29,957 nt of DNA from Pseudomonadota bacterium (GTDB lineage Bacteria > Pseudomonadota > Alphaproteobacteria > Sphingomonadales > Sphingomonadaceae): contig CAUJJQ010000293.1 of NCBI GenBank assembly GCA_963205285.1, positions 1-29,957 of the forward strand, written 5' to 3'. The translations under genes and the position numbers were made by a program. Every line of letters begins with the position of its first letter. Positions within the stretch are counted from its first letter, which is position 1. Under the pieces are notes generated by a model, which made no database searches, was not told where the DNA came from, and saw only the letters and a program-made list of their open reading frames with translations. Shown piece by piece: positions 24,433 through 29,957 of the stretch.

Positions 24433-27400
24433 TCATTCGGCGGCGTCGGCGAGTGCCGGGCCATCCTCTGCATCATCCTCAATATTCTTGAGTTCGACGT
24501 TGAGACCGAGCGAGCGCATTTCCTTGACGAGCACGTTGAAGCTTTCGGGAATGCCCGCCTCGAAGCTATCGTCACCCTTGACGATCGCTTCATAGACTTT
24601 GGTGCGCCCGACGACATCGTCCGACTTCACCGTCAACATTTCCTGCAGCGTATAGGCCGCGCCATATGCTTGCAGCGCCCACACTTCCATTTCCCCAAAG
24701 CGTTGACCACCAAATTGCGCCTTACCGCCCAGCGGCTGCTGGGTAACGAGGCTGTAGGGGCCAATCGAACGAGCGTGGATCTTGTCATCGACCAAGTGGT
24801 GCAGTTTGAGCATATAAATATAGCCCACCGTCACCTTGCGGTCGAAACATTCACCCGTGCGCCCGTCATAGAGGTCAACCTGGCCAGAGGTATCAAGCCC
24901 CGCCAGCGTCAACATGTCGGACACATCGGCTTCCCGCGCACCGTCAAACACCTGCGATGCCATCTGCACACCGCCGCGCAAATGTTCGGCTAGGTCGATC
25001 ACATTGGCGCCATCGCGTGCAGCGATGTCTGCATGATATGCCGGGCCATAAATGCGTTGCAGCGTTTCGACCACCGCCTGCGGCGGGGCAGCACCCTGGG
25101 CATCGGGGTTGGCTTCGCGCCAATTGTCGAGCGCTTCGCCAATCTGCTTGCCCAGACCGCGCGCGGCCCAGCCCAAATGGGTTTCGAAAATCTGCCCGAC
25201 GTTCATCCGGCTCGGCACGCCGAGCGGATTGAGCACGATGTCAACCGGCGTCCCGTCGGCAAGGAAAGGCATATCCTCTGCCGGCAAGATGCGGCTGATG
25301 ACCCCCTTATTCCCGTGACGGCCAGCCATTTTGTCGCCCGGTTGCAGCTTGCGCTTCACCGCGACGAACACTTTGACCATCTTGAGCACGCCGGGTGCCA
25401 ATTCATCCCCGCGCTGCAATTTTTCGACCCGGTCTTCGAGGCGATCGACGATCGCCTTTACCGCATCATCATATTGCACACGCACGGCTTCCAAATTGCC
25501 CTGCACCTTGTCATCGGCAACCGCGAATTTCCACCAGTCGTGGCGCTCCACCTCTGCCAGCGTAGCCTCGTCGATGATCGCGCCCTTTTTCGCACCTTTG
25601 GGTGCGTTCGTGGCGCTCTGCCCGACCAGCATTTCGTTGAGCCGGGCATAGGTTGCACGGTTCAAAATGCCGCGTTCATCGTCGGCGTCCTTCTTGAGCG
25701 CCTCCACCCCCTCACGTTCAATGGCGAGCGCACGTTCGTCCTTGTCGATGCCGTGGCGGTTGAACACCCGCACTTCGACGACGGTGCCCGCAACGCCCGG
25801 CGGCAGTTTCAGCGAAGTGTCGCGCACGTCGCTCGCCTTTTCACCGAAAATGGCGCGGAGCAATTTTTCTTCCGGTGTCATTGGCGATTCGCCCTTGGGC
25901 GTAATCTTGCCGACCAAAATGTCGCCCGGCTCCACCTCTGCGCCGATGTACACAATGCCCGCTTCGTCGAGGTTGCGCAGTGCTTCTTCACCCACATTGG
26001 GGATGTCGCGGGTAATGTCTTCGGGGCCCAATTTGGTGTCGCGGGCCATCACTTCAAACTCATCGATATGGATGGAGGTGAAAACGTCATCCTTCACGAT
26101 ACGTTCGGAAATGAGGATCGAATCCTCATAATTATAGCCATTCCACGGCATGAAGGCGACGAGCGCGTTACGCCCCAGCGCCAGTTCGCCCAACTCGGTC
26201 GACGGGCCATCGGCGATGATGTCACCGACGCGCACCGGATCACCCACCTTTACCAGCGGACGCTGGTTGATGCAGGTGTTCTGGTTCGAACGCTGGAACT
26301 TCATCAGACGATAAATATCAACGCCCGACTGACCTGCCTCCACATCGCCGGTCGCGCGTACAACGATACGCGTCGCATCAACCTGATCGACAACGCCCGC
26401 GCGGCGCGCGGCAATCGCCGCACCCGAATCACGCGCAACCGTTGCTTCCATGCCGGTGCCAACAAAAGGCGCTTCGGCGCGCACCAAGGGCACGGCCTGA
26501 CGTTGCATGTTCGAACCCATGAGCGCGCGGTTGGCGTCATCATTTTCCAGGAAGGGGATGAGCGATGCCGCAACCGATACCAATTGCTTGGGGCTGACGT
26601 CCATCAGCGTAATCTGGTCGCGCGGCGACATGACGAATTCGCCATTCTGCCGGGCAGAAACCAAATCTTCGACAAAGCTGCCATCGGCATGCGTTTCGGC
26701 CGAAGCCTGTGCGACCGTGTGCTTCGCCTCTTCCATCGCGGAAAGATAAATGACGTCGGTGGTGACCTTGCCGTCGATTACCTTGCGATATGGCGTTTCG
26801 ATGAAGCCATATTTATTGACCCGCGCATAGGTGGAGAGCGAGTTGATAAGCCCGATGTTCGGCCCTTCGGGCGTTTCAATCGGGCAGATGCGGCCATAGT
26901 GCGTCGGATGGACGTCGCGCACTTCGAACCCAGCGCGTTCGCGGGTCAGACCGCCCGGGCCAAGCGCCGAAACGCGGCGCTTGTGCGTCACTTCGGACAG
27001 AGGGTTGGTCTGATCCATAAACTGCGACAATTGCGACGAACCGAAAAATTCGCGCACCGCAGCCACCGCCGGTTTGGCGTTGATCAAATCATTGGGCATG
27101 ACGGTTGAGACATCGACGCTGCTCATCCGTTCCTTGACCGCGCGCTCCATTCGCAGCAGACCGACGCGATATTGGTTTTCGAGCAATTCGCCGACCGAAC
27201 GCACGCGCCGGTTGCCGAGGTTGTCGATATCGTCAATGTCGCCCTTGCCGTCCTTTAGGTCGACCAGTTCCTTGACCACGGCTAGGATATCTTCACGGCG
27301 CAGCGTGGTGAGGTCATCGCTGGCATCAAGGCCAAGGCGCATGTTGAGTTTAACGCGGCCCACCGCCGAGAGATCATAACGGTCGCCGTCAAAAAACAGC

Positions 27401-28599
27401 CCCTGGAACAAGGCTTCGGCGGTTTCGCGGGTCGGCGGTTCGCCCGGGCGCATGACGCGGTAAATGTCGGACAGCGCCTGATCGCGGTCTTCGGCCTTAT
27501 CAACCTTGAGCGTGTTGCGAATCCAAGCGCCGGTCGACGCATGGTCAATATCCAGCAGGTCGATGGCATCGACCCCGGCATTGTCCAGCTTTTCCAGATT
27601 CTCGGCGGTAACTTCGTCACCCGCTTCGATATAAATTTCGCCGGTCGCCTCGTTAATAAGGTCAAAGGCCGAATAGCGGCCATAGATTTCCTCGGTGGGG
27701 ATGAGCAAATTGGTCAGCCCACCCTTCGCCGCAGCGCTGGTGGCGCGCGGGCTGATTTTCTGACCGGCCGCGAAAATTACTTCGCCGCTCGATGCATCGA
27801 CCACATCAAAGGCGGGCTTCGCACCACGCCAAGCCTCTGCCACAAAGGGGACTTGCCAACCATCCTTGGCGCGAACAAAGCGCTGGGTGGCGTAAAAATG
27901 GTTCAAAATCTCTTCGCTGTTGAGACCCAGCGCATAGAGGAGACAGGTGACCGGCAGCTTGCGCTTGCGATCGATGCGAACGTTGACGATGTCCTTGGCA
28001 TCAAATTCGAAATCGAGCCACGAACCGCGATAGGGGATGACGCGGGCGGCAAACAGGAATTTGCCCGACGCATGTGTTTTGCCCCGGTCATGGTCAAACA
28101 GCACACCGGGCGAACGGTGCATCTGGCTGACGATAACGCGTTCGGTGCCATTGATAATGAAGGTGCCGTTGTCGGTCATGAGCGGCATGTCGCCCATGTA
28201 GACATCTTGTTCCTTGATATCGAGGACGGAGCGGGTGTCGCTTTCGCTATCGACTTCAAACACGATGAGGCGCAGCGTCACCTTCATCGGTGCGGCATAG
28301 GTCAACCCGCGCTGGCGACATTCCTCTGTATCATATTTGGGGTCTTCCAGTTCATAATGAACGAAGTCCAATTCGGCCGTCCCTGCAAAATCGCGGATCG
28401 GGAAAACGCCGCGCAGCGTCTTTTCAAGGCCGGAAACATAACCAGTCGCAGGTTCCGAGCGCAAAAATTGCTCATAGCTTTCGCGCTGCACCTCAATCAG
28501 GTTCGGCATCTCAATCGCTTCATGGATATTGCCGAAAAGTTTGCGGATGCGCTTGCTCGACGGAGCCGTCAGGGCAGGAGCCGGTGCCTTGGTCGCCAT
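24433..28599 (-). CDS. rpoB: DNA-directed RNA polymerase subunit beta
   Basis: This 1388-residue subunit carries the full set of beta landmarks: the rifampicin-pocket segment [19 protein letters not shown] followed by [14 protein letters not shown], then [15 protein letters not shown], the [17 protein letters not shown] motif (here [15 protein letters not shown]) and the C-terminal [19 protein letters not shown] clamp anchor. Positions equivalent to D516, H526 and S531 of E. coli are D, H and S, the wild-type state. ATG 28599 ([10 protein letters not shown]) is preferred over an in-frame TTG at 28650. A promoter lies at 28792-28820. The ribosomal genes rplJ and rplL, usually just upstream, are absent; a LOG-family gene and a small orphan gene stand there instead. 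Confidence 0.99.
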   Translation of the reverse strand: MATKAPAPALTAPSSKRIRKLFGNIHEAIEMPNLIEVQRESYEQFLRSEPATGYVSGLEKTLRGVFPIRDFAGTAELDFVHYELEDPKYDTEECRQRGLTYAAPMKVTLRLIVFEVDSESDTRSVLDIKEQDVYMGDMPLMTDNGTFIINGTERVIVSQMHRSPGVLFDHDRGKTHASGKFLFAARVIPYRGSWLDFEFDAKDIVNVRIDRKRKLPVTCLLYALGLNSEEILNHFYATQRFVRAKDGWQVPFVAEAWRGAKPAFDVVDASSGEVIFAAGQKISPRATSAAAKGGLTNLLIPTEEIYGRYSAFDLINEATGEIYIEAGDEVTAENLEKLDNAGVDAIDLLDIDHASTGAWIRNTLKVDKAEDRDQALSDIYRVMRPGEPPTRETAEALFQGLFFDGDRYDLSAVGRVKLNMRLGLDASDDLTTLRREDILAVVKELVDLKDGKGDIDDIDNLGNRRVRSVGELLENQYRVGLLRMERAVKERMSSVDVSTVMPNDLINAKPAVAAVREFFGSSQLSQFMDQTNPLSEVTHKRRVSALGPGGLTRERAGFEVRDVHPTHYGRICPIETPEGPNIGLINSLSTYARVNKYGFIETPYRKVIDGKVTTDVIYLSAMEEAKHTVAQASAETHADGSFVEDLVSARQNGEFVMSPRDQITLMDVSPKQLVSVAASLIPFLENDDANRALMGSNMQRQAVPLVRAEAPFVGTGMEATVARDSGAAIAARRAGVVDQVDATRIVVRATGDVEAGQSGVDIYRLMKFQRSNQNTCINQRPLVKVGDPVRVGDIIADGPSTELGELALGRNALVAFMPWNGYNYEDSILISERIVKDDVFTSIHIDEFEVMARDTKLGPEDITRDIPNVGEEALRNLDEAGIVYIGAEVEPGDILVGKITPKGESPMTPEEKLLRAIFGEKASDVRDTSLKLPPGVAGTVVEVRVFNRHGIDKDERALAIEREGVEALKKDADDERGILNRATYARLNEMLVGQSATNAPKGAKKGAIIDEATLAEVERHDWWKFAVADDKVQGNLEAVRVQYDDAVKAIVDRLEDRVEKLQRGDELAPGVLKMVKVFVAVKRKLQPGDKMAGRHGNKGVISRILPAEDMPFLADGTPVDIVLNPLGVPSRMNVGQIFETHLGWAARGLGKQIGEALDNWREANPDAQGAAPPQAVVETLQRIYGPAYHADIAARDGANVIDLAEHLRGGVQMASQVFDGAREADVSDMLTLAGLDTSGQVDLYDGRTGECFDRKVTVGYIYMLKLHHLVDDKIHARSIGPYSLVTQQPLGGKAQFGGQRFGEMEVWALQAYGAAYTLQEMLTVKSDDVVGRTKVYEAIVKGDDSFEAGIPESFNVLVKEMRSLGLNVELKNIEDDAEDGPALADAAE

Positions 28600-28619
28600 A
28601 AAATAGGGTCGCCTATATC

Positions 28620-28742
28620 TTAAGGTGAAAATGCAAACGCGCTTTGCCAAAACAACGACACAAAAAACACCGGCGCGCCCTTCCCATGCTGGAAAAGCGG
28701 TCGGTAGTTTTCGTTTCGCGTGGCGTCCTGTGTCCTATACAT
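28620..28742 (-). CDS. Possible 40-codon leader reading frame upstream of rpoB
   Basis: Inside the rpoB leader an ATG opens a 40-codon frame ending in TAA 20 bp before the rpoB ATG. It begins [10 protein letters not shown] and ends FAFSP. It has no good Shine-Dalgarno and no recognised domain, so it may be chance. Its position between promoter and rpoB makes it a possible leader peptide. Confidence 0.15.
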   Translation of the reverse strand: MYRTQDATRNENYRPLFQHGKGAPVFFVSLFWQSAFAFSP

Positions 28743-28791
28743 GCTGGAAAGGCGCGACTCTTTCCCTATCCCGGGCAGCTGGACGGAGCAT

Positions 28792-28820
28792 CATGTAGGA
28801 AATTTGCACCCCGCTGTCAA
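28792..28820 (-). promoter_or_regulatory. rpoB: Promoter of the rpoBC operon
   Basis: On the minus strand, TTGACA (28820-28815) is a perfect -35 element and TACATG (28797-28792) a fair -10 element, separated by 17 bp. It predicts a leader of about 185 nt before the rpoB ATG. The leader contains the word TTTCCAGCATG twice. No other equally good promoter was seen between the small orphan gene and rpoB. Confidence 0.55.
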
Positions 28821-28830
28821 ACGGAGTGCG

Positions 28831-28974
28831 CTAAAACGGGGCAGCAGTTCGGCGCACATGGTCGCTGAACCGCTCCCCATCCACGCGTTCGGTGCGCACG
28901 CCGTTCACCTTCCAAGGTTTACATGATTTGCAGCCCGCCCGCCGGTTGCTAGCACGCCCACGTTTATGGTGCAT
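28831..28974 (-). CDS. 47-residue basic CxxCKPxK protein
   Basis: This 47-residue protein begins MHHKRGRASNRRAGCKSCKP and is very basic. A strong Shine-Dalgarno (GGAGG) lies 5 nt before the ATG, the best ribosome site in the region. The C-x-x-C-K-P-x-K motif preceded by a run of arginines resembles small proteobacterial proteins with AGCxxCKPxK that I recall as uncharacterised; I cannot confirm that without a search. The pair of cysteines could bind metal or be redox-active, and the charge suggests nucleic-acid or ribosome binding. It lies between the LOG gene and rpoB on the same strand, ending 10 bp before the rpoB -35 element. A longer start at 29019 lacks a ribosome site. Confidence 0.65.
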   Translation of the reverse strand: MHHKRGRASNRRAGCKSCKPWKVNGVRTERVDGERFSDHVRRTAAPF

Positions 28975-29045
28975 TTCATCCTCCGTGCCTTGGGCGCCGT
29001 GCCAACATTTTAGGAGCATCGCGCTATCAATCTATGCGCAGCATA

Positions 29046-29936
29046 TCACAGCTGACGGGCGAGCGCCCCAATCGGGTCATCGGCCCAGAATTGGGTGATA
29101 TAGTCCCATGCTTCATCCGCCGTTTCGACAAAGCGGATAAGGTCGATGTCGCTGCGATTGATGACCCCTTCGTCGGCCAGCGCGTCAAAATCGACCACTT
29201 TGTTCCAAAACTCACGCCCGAAAAAGACGATTGGCAACGCCTTCATCTTGCCGGTCTGGATAAGGGTGAGCAGTTCGAAACTTTCATCAAAAGTGCCAAA
29301 ACCGCCGGGGAATACCGCGACTGCGCGCGCGCGCAGCAGGAAATGCATTTTGCGCAGCGCAAAATAGTGGAATTGGAAACTGAGCGATGGCGTCACATAG
29401 ACGTTGGGCGCCTGTTCATGCGGCAATACGATGTTGAGACCGATGGTCTCCGCCCCCGTCTCTGCCGCGCCTCGATTGGCCGCTTCCATGATCGAAGGAC
29501 CTCCGCCCGAACAGACGACGAAATGGCGCTGCCCATCCGCATCCGCCGGAACGCGTGCGGCGCGTGCGGCAAGCGCGCGCGCTTCGTCATAATAATGCGC
29601 TTTGGCGGCGAGCCGTTCGGCAATGCGGCGCTCATCATCACTTTTGGCCGCTGCGACGAGCGCGGCGGCGGCGGCAGGTTCGGGGATTCGCGCCGACCCA
29701 TAGATGACGAGCATCGAGGCGATTTGCGCTTCGTCGAGCAGCAATTCAGGCTTGAGCAGTTCAAGCTGAAAGCGCACCGGGCGCAAATCATCGCGCAACA
29801 GGAATTCGCTGTCCTGAAAGGCCAGGCGATAGGCTGGGCTGGATGTTTGCGGAGTCGCCAGATTATTGGTGGCGAACTGGGCGTCTTCGCTTGCCTTGGC
29901 AAAGCGCGAACTGGCGTTCTGATTATCTTTGGTCAT
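29046..29936 (-). CDS. LOG-family (lysine decarboxylase-like) protein
   Basis: This 296-residue protein has the LOG-fold signatures: VCSGGGPSIMEAANRGA and the catalytic-site motif PGGFGTFDESFELLT. It also has IYGSARIPEP at about 78, the usual first strand. LOG enzymes release free cytokinin-like bases from nucleoside monophosphates by phosphoribohydrolase activity; bacterial members are often annotated as lysine decarboxylases, which is incorrect by mechanism. The N-terminal 60 residues extend beyond the minimal 180-200 residue LOG, placing it with the longer bacterial form. ATG 29936 starts close to the window edge, preceded by AGGG. The gene's role and partners upstream are outside the window. 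Confidence 0.9.
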   Translation of the reverse strand: MTKDNQNASSRFAKASEDAQFATNNLATPQTSSPAYRLAFQDSEFLLRDDLRPVRFQLELLKPELLLDEAQIASMLVIYGSARIPEPAAAAALVAAAKSDDERRIAERLAAKAHYYDEARALAARAARVPADADGQRHFVVCSGGGPSIMEAANRGAAETGAETIGLNIVLPHEQAPNVYVTPSLSFQFHYFALRKMHFLLRARAVAVFPGGFGTFDESFELLTLIQTGKMKALPIVFFGREFWNKVVDFDALADEGVINRSDIDLIRFVETADEAWDYITQFWADDPIGALARQL

Positions 29937-29957
29937 TTAGCCAGCCCTAGCGCTTAT

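Noticed and set aside
25033..27108. 691-codon plus-strand frame
   Set aside because: Fully antisense to rpoB; striking length but composition mirrors rpoB codons read backwards.
24433..28599. Rifampicin-resistance substitution in RpoB
   Set aside because: The pocket residues equivalent to D516, H526 and S531 are wild type; the T at the N518 position looks like ordinary lineage variation.
28600..29045. Possible tRNA or other structured RNA gene upstream of rpoB
   Set aside because: No cloverleaf or T-loop consensus (GGTTCRANNCC type) was found; only a small coding gene and promoter are supported.

Overview
The window looks like chromosomal core DNA from an alphaproteobacterium of the Sphingomonadales (Sphingopyxis/Sphingomonas-like). 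Reasons: moderately high GC, the RpoB/RpoC sequence type, a CarD-FdxA-S4-Suv3-like helicase cluster, a HemB whose metal site carries aspartates instead of cysteines, and a perfect TTAA-N7-TTAAC CtrA box. No insertion sequence, prophage, CRISPR array, rRNA or tRNA was seen.

Layout. (1) 46-2516, minus: an HxlR-type regulator followed by a LytS-like sensor kinase and a LytTR response regulator, tightly packed as one operon. (2) 2651-4756, plus: one bifunctional RelA/SpoT (p)ppGpp enzyme, divergent from the HxlR gene. (3) 4768-6261, minus: two DUF2807 beta-helix envelope proteins, one a lipoprotein, behind a recognisable promoter. (4) 6334-10986, minus: a Suv3-like RNA helicase, an S4 RNA-binding protein, the 7Fe ferredoxin FdxA, a 372-bp gap, then CarD with a perfect terminator. 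(5) 11101-17469, plus: a CtrA box, an M23 peptidase, hemB, a GNAT acetyltransferase, a membrane-fused spermidine-synthase-like protein, a gamma-carbonic anhydrase and an ArsC-family protein, with very short gaps. (6) recF, minus. (7) 18640-20060, plus: two tandem copies of a small module, each with a sigma-54 (-24/-12) promoter, one or two 43-residue hydrophobic peptides, a one-domain PspC protein and a GGGCCC-type terminator. (8) 20079-28599, minus: rpoC and rpoB, with a dedicated promoter and a leader of about 185 nt. (9) Upstream of these, a 47-residue CxxCKPxK protein and a LOG-family nucleosidase-like protein.

How it fits together. Much of the window is growth control and transcription: RNA polymerase beta and beta', CarD, and the (p)ppGpp synthetase/hydrolase. 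Envelope maintenance is the second theme: M23 peptidase, DUF2807 pair, and PspC modules.

The most novel-looking element is the duplicated sigma-54/43-aa-peptide/PspC module at 18.6-20.06 kb. Sigma-54 control is the hallmark of phage-shock (Psp) responses, but here the promoters drive tiny, mutually related membrane peptides translated just ahead of PspC. I do not recognise these peptides as a described family.
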